Shown: one piece after another, positions 46,447 to 55,399 of the stretch
How the letters are laid out: each line of letters opens with the position of its first letter
How positions within the stretch are numbered: position 1 is the stretch's first letter
Notes under the pieces: model-generated
The model's database searches: none
Seen by the model: only the letters and a program-made list of their open reading frames with translations
Told to the model about the DNA's origin: nothing
Program-made: the position numbers and the translations under genes
Source: Burkholderia sp. FERM BP-3421
GTDB lineage: Bacteria; Pseudomonadota; Gammaproteobacteria; Burkholderiales; Burkholderiaceae
DNA length: 64,000 nucleotides
Direction of reading: 5' to 3'
Assembly (NCBI RefSeq): GCF_028657905.1
Contig: NZ_CP117781.1
Span: 1,426,001-1,490,000 of the forward strand

Positions 46447-47836
46447 CGCGCCGCGCGCCGCCGTGGCCGAGCGGCCGGCCGATCATCCGCCACGCCAGCA
46501 CGGCCGAACCGGCCAGCAACACGACGGAGACGAGCGCGGCCCCGCGCATCCCGCGCACGAACTGCTCGCCGCTCCCGGCGGCGAGCGCGCCGAACAGCGC
46601 GACGCCGATCGCGCCCGCCGCTTGCCGCGCGGCATTGAGCGCGGCGGATGCCATGCCGCTGCGCGTATGTTCGACGCTGCCGAGCAGCGCGGTGGTCATC
46701 GCGGGCACCGCGAGGCCCATGCCCGCCGGGATCAGCACGAACGCGGGCAGCATCGCGGCGAAGCGGCTGTCCTGATCGAGCTGCGCCAGCAGCAGGAAGC
46801 CGAGCGCGTCGAGCGCCGCGCCCAGCGCCATCGGCAGGCGCAGCCCGAAGCGATCGACCACGCGCCCGCTCAGCACATTGCCGATGAACAGCATGCCGGT
46901 GAGCGGCAGGTAAGCCCAACCTGCCTGCATCGCCGAGTAGTGGTGCACGTTTTGCAGGAACAGGCTCAGCACGAACAACATCCCGTAGTACGTGAAGTTC
47001 ATCGTCATTCCATAGGCGATCGCCGTGCTGAAATCGGGAATGCGGAACAGTTCGAGCGACAGCATGGGCTGCGCGAGGCGCGTCTGGCTCCAGACGAAAC
47101 CGACGCCCGCGACGACGGCGACGAGCGCGCCGCCCCACACCAGCGGATGCGCGGCGCCGAGCGTGCGCCATTCGATCACCGCGGCGATGCAGCCGCCGAG
47201 GCTCAGCATGGCGAGCAGCTGGCCGAGCAGGTCGAGGCTGCGGCCGTGTGCGCGGGGCGTTTCCGGCACGCGCAGCGTCATCGCGAGGCCGGCGGCGCAC
47301 AGCGGCAGATTGACGAGGAAGATGCTGCGCCAGCCGAAGCCTTGCAGCAGCATGCCGCCGAGCACGGGGCCGAGCGCGATCGACATGCCGCCGGCCGCGG
47401 TCCAGGCGGCGATCGCGCGGGCGCGGCGGTGCGGCTGGCCCGCGCAGGCATGGTTGATCAGGCTCAGCGATGGCGGCACCAGCAGCGCGACCGCGAGCCC
47501 TTGCGCGGCGCGCGCGGCGATCAACTGCCACGGGCCCTGCGCGGCGCCGCACGCGAGCGAGGCCAGCGCGAAGCCCGCGAGCCCGAGACGGTACGCGCGT
47601 CGCGCGCCGAACCGGTCGCACAGCGTGCCGGCCAGCAACAGCACCACGGCGAACGCGAGCACATAGGCGTCGACGACCCATTGCAGGCCGGACAGCGGCA
47701 TCCCGAGTTCACGGCCGATGCGGGGCAGCGCGACGTTGACGATGGTCACGTCGAGCTGTCCGACCGAGAAGCCGAAGCTGGCGGTGAGCGTGACCCAGGT
47801 TAGAGAGGCGGCGGGGCGTGAGCGGGAGCGGTCCAT
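46439..47836 (-). CDS. MFS transporter, DHA2 (14-TM drug efflux) family
   Basis: 465 residues from the ATG at 47836, preferred because AGGA lies 5 bases upstream; an ATG 13 codons earlier has no site. About 14 membrane segments. The family motif for proton antiport is LDVTIVNVALPRIGRELG, and motif A-like GTLCDRFGARRAYRLG follows. QacA/EmrB relatives export toxic cations, dyes or antibiotics. It has broken genes on both sides (FAD oxidoreductase upstream, pirin fragment downstream), so it may have lost operon partners. Confidence 0.9.
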   Translation of the reverse strand: MDRSRSRPAASLTWVTLTASFGFSVGQLDVTIVNVALPRIGRELGMPLSGLQWVVDAYVLAFAVVLLLAGTLCDRFGARRAYRLGLAGFALASLACGAAQGPWQLIAARAAQGLAVALLVPPSLSLINHACAGQPHRRARAIAAWTAAGGMSIALGPVLGGMLLQGFGWRSIFLVNLPLCAAGLAMTLRVPETPRAHGRSLDLLGQLLAMLSLGGCIAAVIEWRTLGAAHPLVWGGALVAVVAGVGFVWSQTRLAQPMLSLELFRIPDFSTAIAYGMTMNFTYYGMLFVLSLFLQNVHHYSAMQAGWAYLPLTGMLFIGNVLSGRVVDRFGLRLPMALGAALDALGFLLLAQLDQDSRFAAMLPAFVLIPAGMGLAVPAMTTALLGSVEHTRSGMASAALNAARQAAGAIGVALFGALAAGSGEQFVRGMRGAALVSVVLLAGSAVLAWRMIGRPLGHGGARRAD

Positions 47837-47871
47837 GTTCCTCGTGGGTTCGTCGGTCGAAGTGGGCGCGC

Positions 47872-48412
47872 TCATTCCGGGGCGGCGCGCATGCTGGCGA
47901 TAGCGGCGGCGATCGGGGCGGCGTCGCGCGTGAAGTCGCCTCGTTTGCCGAGGCGGCCGTTGCCGATCGGCATGAGCCAGCGCGTATGTTCCGCGCGAAT
48001 GCCGCGCACGTACAGCCCTTTGTTCGGCGCGCCGTTCGCGGGGCGTGGACGGCAGGGTGCGGCGGCGACGTCGATGGCGCCCGTATCGAACGGCGCGTCG
48101 CCGCGGTGGTTGCGAAGGCGGCTGAACAGGCCGCGCTCGGCCATGCGGCGCGGCAGCGGCGACGGATCCCGATGCAGGCCCGGCTGCGGCGGGCGGGCGT
48201 CGATCAGGCGCTGCGCATCGGGGCGCGCCGCCGAGGCGCGTCGAGTCGAGCACGACACCGCCGCGTGCCTCGTCCGCGTCGAAGCGGGCGTCCGACCCGG
48301 GGAGGCGCGGCAGGCCGGCTCCGATCAGCGCGACCGCCCGGCGACCCGCAGCGCATGGCGCGGCGCGAACCCGCCGAGGAATTCGACGCGACGCTGCTTC
48401 GACGTCAGCATA
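47872..48412 (-). pseudogene. FAD/NAD(P)-binding oxidoreductase, C-terminal remnant
   Basis: The last part in one frame (48207 to 47872) reads LIDARPPQPGLHRDPSPLPR, then GLYVRGIRAEHTRW and LGKRGDFTRDAAPIAAAI. This matches the C-terminal end of a family of FAD/NAD(P)-binding proteins (LIDAR...GLYVLGIPTEHTRW...FTRDAD). The part before it, in another frame (about 48340-48220), reads LPRLPGSDARFDADEARGGV, which fits the same family. The N-terminal dinucleotide-binding half is absent. At least one frameshift separates the pieces; the gene is dead. Confidence 0.65.
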
Positions 48413-48612
48413 TTGGGTGAAGTTACGCTTTGTCAGCCTGGTGCTGATATCAGCCGCAAGATAATCGACGGAGGTGTCGATGTGAGGTCAATCCGAAGGA
48501 CGTCAAACGAGGGGGCGCGGCTATGTCGCGACGCGCGTGACGTCGATGACGGGGGAATGAATGCCGCGATCGGCGGGGGCCGATCGCATGAGGGGCGCTG
48601 CGGCGCTCATGC

Positions 48613-48642
48613 GCGCCGGGCGGCGGATGCGCCGCCCGGCGC
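48613..48642. terminator. 13-bp perfect hairpin downstream of the GH3 gene
   Basis: GCGCCGGGCGGCG (48613-48625) pairs with CGCCGCCCGGCGC (48630-48642), loop GATG. It lies five bases beyond the GH3 stop on the minus strand. There is no U-tract, so termination by it alone is uncertain. Confidence 0.5.
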
Positions 48643-48646
48643 GGGC

Positions 48647-50836
48647 TTACTTTCCCTGTAACCGGATATCGCGCGACGACGCGCCGACATACACGGTTCC
48701 GCCCGGGACCTGGCGCCAGGTGCGCCGGGTGTCGTCCCAGACGCTTTGCATGCGCGGCGTCACGAGGATGCGCACGCGGCGCGCCTCGCCCGGATTCAGG
48801 GCAACCTTGTCCCAGCCGACCAGCCGGCGCGGCGGCTCGTCCTTGTACGGCACGGCGAGATAGACCTGCGGCACTTCCGCGCCGGCGACGCGCCCGTCGT
48901 TGCGGACGGTGAACGCGACCTCGAGCGCGCCGTCCGGCCCGTGCCGCACCGACAGCCCCGAATAGCCGAAGCGCGTATAGGAGAGCCCGTGCCCGAACGG
49001 ATAGAGCGGCGCGATGTTCTTCACGTCGTACCAGCGATAGCCGATATTGAGCTTCTCCGCGTAAACCGGGTCGGTCTGGAACGCGCCGTCCGGCCCCCAG
49101 GTCGGCGTGTCCTGGTCGCGCGCGGGGAACGTGACGGGCAGCTTGCCCGACGGGTTGACCTTGCCGAACAGCACGTTCGCGATCGCCTTGCCGCCGGCCT
49201 CGCCCGGATACCACGCCTCGACGATCGCCGCGACGCGGTCCTTCCACGGCATCAACACGGGGTTGCCGCTCTCGACGATCACCACGGTGCGCGGGTTGGC
49301 CCGGGCGACCGCGTCGACGAGCGCATCCTGGTTCGATGGATTCGCGAGGCCGAGGCTCGACAGATCGCCGAAGTCCTCGCCGGCCGGTTGCGCGACGACG
49401 ACGATCGCGACGTCGGCATTGCGCGCGAGCGCGACGGCATCGGCGATTTCCTGCGCGGTGTAGGCGCGGAACGGCGACTGCTGGTCGCGGTTGCCGGCGA
49501 ACCCGACCTGCGCGGCGGGCGCGAGCGCCTGGAGCGCGGCGACGATCGGCACGTCGATCTTCAACCACGGATTGCGCCACCAGCTGCAACCGGTGGCGGC
49601 GCCGAAGCTCAGCCCGCCGCAGCCCGCGAAAGCGCCGCTGACCGGGTCGCGCGTGTTGCCGGAGCCGCCGCCCGACAGCACGGCCGTGTCGGCATGGCCG
49701 CCGATCACGGCGATCCGCTTCAACGCGGATGCCGCGAGCGGCAGTTGATCGCCGTCGTTCTTGAGCAGCACGATCGACTGTTCGGCGACCGTTTGCGCGA
49801 ACGCGGTGCCGGCGGCGAAATCGACCGCGCCGCCCTTGGGCGGGTGATCGAGCACGCCGGTGCGGATCATCACGTAGAGCTTGCGGCGCACCATGTCGTC
49901 GAGGCGCGCGGACGAGATCGCATGGCTCGCGAGGGCCTGGCGCACCGCCTGCGGCGTCAGGTAGACCGTCGGCCCGACGTCCTCTTCCTCGTCGAGCCCG
50001 GCATTGATCGCGGCGGCGGTGCTGTGCGTCGCGCCCCAGTCGGATTGCACCTGGCCCTCGAAGCCCCATTCGTTCTTCAGGATGTCGTTGAGCAGGTGCG
50101 GGTTCTCGCACGCATAGTCGCCGTTCAGGCGGTTGTAGCTGCACATCACGCTGCCCGGCTGCGCGCGCTTCGCCGCGATCTCGAACGGCAGCAGATAGAG
50201 TTCGCGCAGCGTGCGCTCGTCGATCTGGCTGTTGCCGCCCATGCGGCCGTGTTCCTGCTCGTTGCCGGCGAAGTGCTTGATGGTCGCGATCACGCGCTCG
50301 CGCTGCGTGCCTTCGGTGCGTTCCGCGAGCAGCTCGCCGGCCAGTTGCGGGTCTTCGCCGAGGTATTCGAACAAGCGCCCGCCGCGCGGTTCGCGGGCGA
50401 GGTTCGTGCCGCCGCCGAGCCCCATCGCGAACCCTTGCGCGCGCAACTGCCTGGCGACCTGCGCGCCGTAGTCGAACGACAGGCGCCGATCCCAGCTGGC
50501 CGCGAGCGCGAGCGTCGCGGGGAAGGTCGTGCTCGGCTGCGAGGTGCTGCCCGAGCCGGTTGCCGAGTCGACCATGTTGAGGTCGGGGATGCCGAGGCGC
50601 GGCACGCCCTGGATATAGCCCGCGCCGCCGCCCGGGACGTCGCTCATCGCGTATTGCGAATGGATGAAGCGCAGCTTCTCGTCGAGCGTCATCTGCTTGA
50701 CGAGCGCGGCGGCGCGCCGGTGCGCGACCGATGCCGTGCCGGCGTCGAAGCCGGCCGGGCTCGATGGGGTGTCCGCGTGCGCGCTCGAGAGTGCGGCCGC
50801 CAGCAACGCGGCGGCCGGCCAACGGTTGACCTTCAT
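48647..50836 (-). CDS. GH3 beta-glucosidase/xylosidase, secreted
   Basis: 729 residues from the ATG at 50836 (MKVNRWPAAALLAAALSSAH), with GGAGAG upstream; the ATG four codons earlier lies inside that site. Signal peptide, cleavage near AHA. The GH3 catalytic domain has KHFAGNEQEHGR (substrate-binding Lys-His) and the nucleophile Asp in QSDWGATH. The C-terminal alpha/beta domain and the terminal fibronectin-like domain (PFGHGLSYTRFGYSGL) are complete. The C-terminal half is highly similar to the partial GH3 gene at the left edge, but it lacks the inserted carbohydrate-binding domain. It probably acts in the periplasm on plant-derived beta-glycosides. Confidence 0.93.
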   Translation of the reverse strand: MKVNRWPAAALLAAALSSAHADTPSSPAGFDAGTASVAHRRAAALVKQMTLDEKLRFIHSQYAMSDVPGGGAGYIQGVPRLGIPDLNMVDSATGSGSTSQPSTTFPATLALAASWDRRLSFDYGAQVARQLRAQGFAMGLGGGTNLAREPRGGRLFEYLGEDPQLAGELLAERTEGTQRERVIATIKHFAGNEQEHGRMGGNSQIDERTLRELYLLPFEIAAKRAQPGSVMCSYNRLNGDYACENPHLLNDILKNEWGFEGQVQSDWGATHSTAAAINAGLDEEEDVGPTVYLTPQAVRQALASHAISSARLDDMVRRKLYVMIRTGVLDHPPKGGAVDFAAGTAFAQTVAEQSIVLLKNDGDQLPLAASALKRIAVIGGHADTAVLSGGGSGNTRDPVSGAFAGCGGLSFGAATGCSWWRNPWLKIDVPIVAALQALAPAAQVGFAGNRDQQSPFRAYTAQEIADAVALARNADVAIVVVAQPAGEDFGDLSSLGLANPSNQDALVDAVARANPRTVVIVESGNPVLMPWKDRVAAIVEAWYPGEAGGKAIANVLFGKVNPSGKLPVTFPARDQDTPTWGPDGAFQTDPVYAEKLNIGYRWYDVKNIAPLYPFGHGLSYTRFGYSGLSVRHGPDGALEVAFTVRNDGRVAGAEVPQVYLAVPYKDEPPRRLVGWDKVALNPGEARRVRILVTPRMQSVWDDTRRTWRQVPGGTVYVGASSRDIRLQGK

Positions 50837-51323
50837 GTCTCTCTCCATGAATGGGATCGTCTGGTGCGGTGATGCGAGATGCGGCCGGCGGCGGACGCGG
50901 ACGTCCTTCGCCGGAGGTGTCGATGCCGGGATGGCGCGCCGCGCAGCGCGCGGGATGGGGCTCGGGCTCGTTCAGGTGGGTATAGCCAGACTCCATAGCG
51001 AGTCATGGTATGAAAGTAGTCTGACTACAGCATCGGTGTTTTCCCTTGGTCGATGGAAATTGAGGATGGGAGCGGGAATGGATCAATAGGTTGCGTACGC
51101 AACTATTTGCATGAAAAAATTTCCGATCGTGTACGACCGAACGGCGCATGCATTGACGAGGGAGAAATGCATCGAAGTCCGGAACAACCGGAACGCGCTC
51201 ATGTTGGATCGCAGCATCGACGATCCGGCGAAGGCGCGCGGCGTGACGCCGACGAGGATGGTGCGACGCGAGATCGCCATGCCGGAGCACGGCGTTTTGC
51301 CGCGGCGACGCGCCCGGCAATTC
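50837..51323. other. intergenic region between the GH3 and LysR genes
   Basis: No supported gene. It contains the GH3 promoter area and, at 51090-51103, a 14-bp palindrome (separate entry). Bases 51000-51120 are AT-richer than the flanks. Short open frames on both strands have no recognisable product. Confidence 0.55.
51090..51103. promoter_or_regulatory. palindrome GTTGCGTACGCAAC
   Basis: A perfect 14-bp dyad, extended imperfectly by AATAG on the left and TATT on the right. Such dyads are typical operators for dimeric regulators of the MarR or TetR type. It lies about 250 bases upstream of the GH3 start and 220 bases after the LysR gene end; the controlled gene is not clear. Confidence 0.45.
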
Positions 51324-52283
51324 TTACTGAGCGCTTCGGGCGCGCCGGGGCCCGCTGCGCGTCGCGCCGCGCGCACCCGGCCGTCGCAATGGCGGAAGCG
51401 CGGCGGCGCTCGCGACGATCTGGTCGCGCAGCCAGTCGATGCCTTCGTCGCGCCAGGTGCGGACCGACCAGTGCAGGCGGATGCTGATCTGCGGCAGCCG
51501 GAACGGCAATTCGACGACGCGCAGCGCCACGCCGCGCTGCTGCGCGAGTTGCTGGACGAGCCGCTCCGGCAGCACGGCGGTGAGGGCGGTATGCGCGAGC
51601 ACTTCCGGCAGCATGAAGAAGCTGGGTACGACGAGCGAGGGCTGGATGCCCAGCGCGCGCATGCGTTCGATCACGATCTGATGGGCGGAGTGCGGCACGT
51701 TCGCGACCGCGTAGCGCCGCGCGGCATCCGCCGGGGCGCGGGGGGCCTGAACCCCGACATAGCGATCCTTGAACAACAGCGTGCTGGTCTTGCTCGCCTT
51801 GAGCTGCGGAATCCAGCCGAACGCGACGTCGAGCTGGCCGTCGGCGAGGCGTTCCGCGAGCGCGCCGTCCCAGGCGCCGACGACCTGGATCCGCACGTCC
51901 GGCGCGTGCTTGCCGAGGCGCGCGACGATCCGGTTGAGCAGCAGCGCCTGGCCGACGTCGGTCATATAGAGCGAGAACGTGCGCCGCGAGGTGGACGGGT
52001 CGAAACCGGACGGCACGTTGAGCGCGGATTCCAGCGCGCCGAGCGCGGTCGCGATGGGATCGGCCCATTGGCACGCGAGCGCGCTCGGCTGCATGCCCTG
52101 CGCGCTGCGCGTGAAGAGCGGATCGCCGGCGATCTGCCGCAGGCGCGCGAGCAGCGTCGAGACCGCGGGCTGGGACATGCCGAGCAGATCGGCCGCGCGG
52201 CCGACGTGACGTTCGCGATACAACGTGACGAACACCTTCAGCAAACGGAAGTCGAGCTGCTCCAGGGCGACATGACGCGGCAT
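51324..52283 (-). CDS. LysR-family transcriptional regulator
   Basis: 319 residues. N-terminal winged helix (LEQLDFRLLKVFVTLYRERH, then AADLLGMSQPAVSTLLARLR) and a NodD/NahR-like substrate-binding domain (FSLYMTDVGQALLLNRIVAR). The C-terminal 20 residues are Arg-rich. It is divergent from the MFS transporter gene with 124 bases between starts, where ATATCGATAT (52332-52341) could be part of its binding site. It probably regulates that transporter and the DUF2867 gene. Confidence 0.9.
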   Translation of the reverse strand: MPRHVALEQLDFRLLKVFVTLYRERHVGRAADLLGMSQPAVSTLLARLRQIAGDPLFTRSAQGMQPSALACQWADPIATALGALESALNVPSGFDPSTSRRTFSLYMTDVGQALLLNRIVARLGKHAPDVRIQVVGAWDGALAERLADGQLDVAFGWIPQLKASKTSTLLFKDRYVGVQAPRAPADAARRYAVANVPHSAHQIVIERMRALGIQPSLVVPSFFMLPEVLAHTALTAVLPERLVQQLAQQRGVALRVVELPFRLPQISIRLHWSVRTWRDEGIDWLRDQIVASAAALPPLRRPGARGATRSGPRRARSAQ

Positions 52284-52407
52284 CGCGGCCTCGAAATGGA
52301 AATCGGCATTATAGGAAAAAGCAGATAAAGCATATCGATATCCGCGAATTGAGCTTCCTACGTGCCCGCTCTAACTTGACACTCCCGACCACGACGAACG
52401 GAGTGTC

Positions 52408-53652
52408 ATGAAATCCAAGCTGAAACCCGCTGCCCGCCCTGCATCGGGCGAGGGCCAGGCCTACTTGAGCGCGGCCGTCGTGCGGCTGATGGCGATCACG
52501 GTCGGATGCGCGGTCGCGAGCAATTACTACGCACAGCCGCTGCTGCAGGCGATCAGCGCGCACTTCGGCGTATCGGCCACCGAGGCGGGCGGCATCGTGA
52601 CCGTTGCGCAACTGAGCTACGCGATGGGGTTGCTGCTGCTCGTGCCGCTCGGCGATCTGGTCGGGCGGCGCGGCCTCGTCGTGCTGATGACCGCCTTGTC
52701 GGCCGTGGGATTGCTCGTGACCGCGCATGCGCCGAGCCTGCCGGTGATGCTGCTCGGCACGGCGATGACCGGGGGGCTGTCGGTGGTGGCGCAAGTGCTG
52801 TTGCCGCTGGCGTCGGCGCTGGCTGCGCCCGACGCGCGTGGCAAGGCCGTCGGCACGGTGATGAGCGGCCTGCTGCTGGGCATCCTGCTCGCGCGCGTGT
52901 TCGCCGGCATCCTGGCCGATCTGGGCGACTGGCGGCTCGTGTACCGCATCGCGGCGGCGGCGATGCTCGTGCTGTCCGCCGCGCTCTGGCGCATGCTGCC
53001 GCGCGTGGCCGCGACGGGCGGCGCCTCCTATCCGCGCCTGTTGGCTTCCACGCTGCGGCTGTATGTCGACGAGCCGCTCGTGCGCACGCGCTCGCTGCTC
53101 GGCGTCATGCTGTTCGCCTCGTTCAGCCTGATGTGGACGCCGCTCACGTTCCTGCTGTCCGCGCCGCCGTATCGCTATTCGAGCGCGGCGATCGGCCTGT
53201 TCGGTCTCGCGGGCGCGGCCGGAGCGTGGAGCGTCGGCTGGTTCGGCAGGCTCGTCGATCGCGGTCGCGGCGATCGCGCGACCTGGGGCGGGCTCGCGCT
53301 GTTGCTGGCGTCATGGCTGCCGCTGGCCTGCGGCACAGTGTCGCCATGGGCGCTCGTGGTCGGCATCGTGCTGCTCGATTGTGCGATCCAGGGCGTGCAC
53401 GTCACCAGCCTCGGGCTGCTGTATCGACGCCGCCCCGACGCGCGCAGCCGCCTGACGGCGGGCGCGATGACCTGCAACTTCGTCGGGGCCGCGCTGGGAT
53501 CGCAGCTGTCGCTGCGGCTGTACGCGTGGGCGGGCTGGCCGGGCGTCTGCATGACGGGCGGCGTGCTTGCGGCGCTTGCGTTACTCTGTTTTGCCGTCGT
53601 GCGGAACGGCGCGCCGGCCAGTCAAACCGATCATCCAGGAGTCGTTCAATGA
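52408..53652 (+). CDS. MFS transporter, 12-TM
   Basis: 414 residues from the ATG at 52408 with GGAG at 52400-52403. Twelve membrane segments. Motif A is GDLVGRRGLVVLMT; the first helix has GCAVASNYYAQPLLQAIS, typical of a subgroup of proton-coupled exporters of drugs or metabolites. A charged N-terminal tail (MKSKLKPAARPASGEG) is cytoplasmic. Its stop overlaps the DUF2867 start (ATGA). Substrate unknown. Confidence 0.88.
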   Translation: MKSKLKPAARPASGEGQAYLSAAVVRLMAITVGCAVASNYYAQPLLQAISAHFGVSATEAGGIVTVAQLSYAMGLLLLVPLGDLVGRRGLVVLMTALSAVGLLVTAHAPSLPVMLLGTAMTGGLSVVAQVLLPLASALAAPDARGKAVGTVMSGLLLGILLARVFAGILADLGDWRLVYRIAAAAMLVLSAALWRMLPRVAATGGASYPRLLASTLRLYVDEPLVRTRSLLGVMLFASFSLMWTPLTFLLSAPPYRYSSAAIGLFGLAGAAGAWSVGWFGRLVDRGRGDRATWGGLALLLASWLPLACGTVSPWALVVGIVLLDCAIQGVHVTSLGLLYRRRPDARSRLTAGAMTCNFVGAALGSQLSLRLYAWAGWPGVCMTGGVLAALALLCFAVVRNGAPASQTDHPGVVQ

Positions 53653-54089
53653 AGGCCCGATCCGTTGTTCCCGAGATTGATTGCGCGCGCATCCTTCCCG
53701 GGTTCGATTTCGCCGACGCCTATCAGGTGGCGGCGCCGGCCGGTATCGACGCGATTGCCGCGGCGGACCGGATGTTCGCGGACAGCCCGCTCTGGTTGCG
53801 CGTGCTGCTCGTGCTGCGCAACCGGCTCGGGATGCTGGTCGCGTTGAAACCCGCGCACGGGGCGCGCTTTCCGGTGTTGCAGCAATCGCCGCGCGAGGTG
53901 TTGATGGGCTTCGACGACTACCACCTGGATTTCCGCGTCGCGGTCGTCGTTGCGGACGGGCGTGCGACGATCACGACGATCGTGCGCACGCACAACCTGC
54001 TGGGGCGCGGCTACCTGGCGGCGATCATGCCGTTCCACCGCCTGATCGCGGCGCACGTCGCCACGCAGATCGGCTTGTCCGGCGCGTGA
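53649..54089 (+). CDS. DUF2867 family protein
   Basis: 146 residues, coupled to the MFS gene by an ATGA overlap. DUF2867 features are FADAYQVAAPAGIDAIAAAD, LVLRNRLGMLVALK, FDDYHLDFRVAV and VRTHNLLGRGYLAAIMPFH. The family is a lipocalin/START-like fold with no known activity. Cytoplasmic by composition. The neighbour gene suggests a role with the exported compound. Confidence 0.78.
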   Translation: MKARSVVPEIDCARILPGFDFADAYQVAAPAGIDAIAAADRMFADSPLWLRVLLVLRNRLGMLVALKPAHGARFPVLQQSPREVLMGFDDYHLDFRVAVVVADGRATITTIVRTHNLLGRGYLAAIMPFHRLIAAHVATQIGLSGA

Positions 54090-54108
54090 CGGCGCGGGGG
54101 CGCGTGGC

Positions 54109-55341
54109 TCACGGCACCCGCGTCAGCCACTCGTGGCCTTTCAGCATGCCGTTCCAGTAGAGCCAGGGCAGCACGGTGGTCTTCAGGTACCAGGCGGTGC
54201 GGCGCGGCACCAGCGGATCGAGCGGGAAGGTCGGCAGCAGCTTGCCGCCGTAGCCGAATTCCGCGAGCACGATGCGGCCTTTCTCGACCGTGAGCGGGCA
54301 GGCGCCGTAGCCGTCGTAGCGCGTGGCCGGCTGCGCGCCGTCGCGGACCGCGAGCAGGTTGCGCGCGACGATCACGATCTGCTTGCGCGCGGCGGCGGCG
54401 GTTTTCGCGTTGGGCGCGGAGCACACATCGCCGAGCGCGAACACGTTCGGATAGCGCGGGTGCCGCAGCGTCTCCTGGTCGACCTCGCACCAGCCGTCGG
54501 CATTCGCGAGCGGGCTTGCGCGCACGAAGTCCGGCGCGATCTGCGGCGGGACCACGTGCAGCAGGTCGAACGGCTTGTCGATGCGGCTGACCTGGCCGTT
54601 CGCGTCCTTCACGTCGAAGGTGGCGATGCGCTTCGGGCCGTCGACCGCGACGAGATTCGAGTTGAACGCCAGTTGCGCGCGATAGCGCTCGACGTATTCC
54701 ATCAACGGCGGCACGAAGGCCGCGACCCCGAACAGCACCGCGCCGGCGTTGTCGAATTCGACCTCGATGCGATCGAGCACGCCGGTGCGTCGCCAGTGAT
54801 CGCACGCGAGATACATGGCCTTTTGCGGCGCGCCCGCGCACTTGATCGGCATCGCCGGCTGCGTGAACAGCGCGCGGCCCTGCTTGAGCGCCTGCACGCA
54901 TTCCCACGTATAGGGGGCGAGGTCGAAACGATAGTTCGAGGTCACGCCGTTGCGCCCGAGGGTCGCCTCCAGGCCGTCGATCCGATCCCATGCGAGTTGC
55001 AGGCCGGGACAGACGATCAGTTGCTGGTAGTCGAGCACGGCGCCGTCGTCGAGCACGACGTGGTTCTGGTCGGGCTCGAAGCGCGCGGCGCGGGCGCGGA
55101 TCCAGTGCGCGCCGCGCGGGATCAGGGATTCGGTCGGGCGTACGGTCTTGTCGATGTCGTAGGCGCCGCCGCCGACCAGGGTCCAGGCCGGCTGATAGTA
55201 ATGGCGGTCGCTGGGTTCGACGATGGCGATCCGCAGATCGCGGCGGCGCTTGAGCAGGCTGGCGGTGACGCCGATGCCGGCCGCGCCGCCGCCGACCACG
55301 ACGATGTCGAATGAACGGGAAGTCAGGGAGGAAGAAGTCAT
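54109..55341 (-). CDS. sulfide:quinone oxidoreductase (SQR)-like flavoprotein
   Basis: 410 residues. FAD-binding GGGAAG near residues 17-22 and GDVCSAPNAK near 304-313. The redox pair expected of SQR is present: Cys-168 in KCAGAPQKAMYL and Cys-348 in DGYGACPLTV. Cys-111 (CPGLQLAW) and Cys-180 are also conserved positions in this type. SQR oxidises sulfide at the membrane and passes electrons to quinone, giving a persulfide. It follows the persulfide dioxygenase gene after 58 bases, which supports the assignment. Confidence 0.9.
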   Translation of the reverse strand: MTSSSLTSRSFDIVVVGGGAAGIGVTASLLKRRRDLRIAIVEPSDRHYYQPAWTLVGGGAYDIDKTVRPTESLIPRGAHWIRARAARFEPDQNHVVLDDGAVLDYQQLIVCPGLQLAWDRIDGLEATLGRNGVTSNYRFDLAPYTWECVQALKQGRALFTQPAMPIKCAGAPQKAMYLACDHWRRTGVLDRIEVEFDNAGAVLFGVAAFVPPLMEYVERYRAQLAFNSNLVAVDGPKRIATFDVKDANGQVSRIDKPFDLLHVVPPQIAPDFVRASPLANADGWCEVDQETLRHPRYPNVFALGDVCSAPNAKTAAAARKQIVIVARNLLAVRDGAQPATRYDGYGACPLTVEKGRIVLAEFGYGGKLLPTFPLDPLVPRRTAWYLKTTVLPWLYWNGMLKGHEWLTRVP

Positions 55342-55399
55342 GGGCGATCGAATGGAATAGGGAAAGCGGGCGGCGCGCGGGCCGTCCGCGGGCGTGCGG

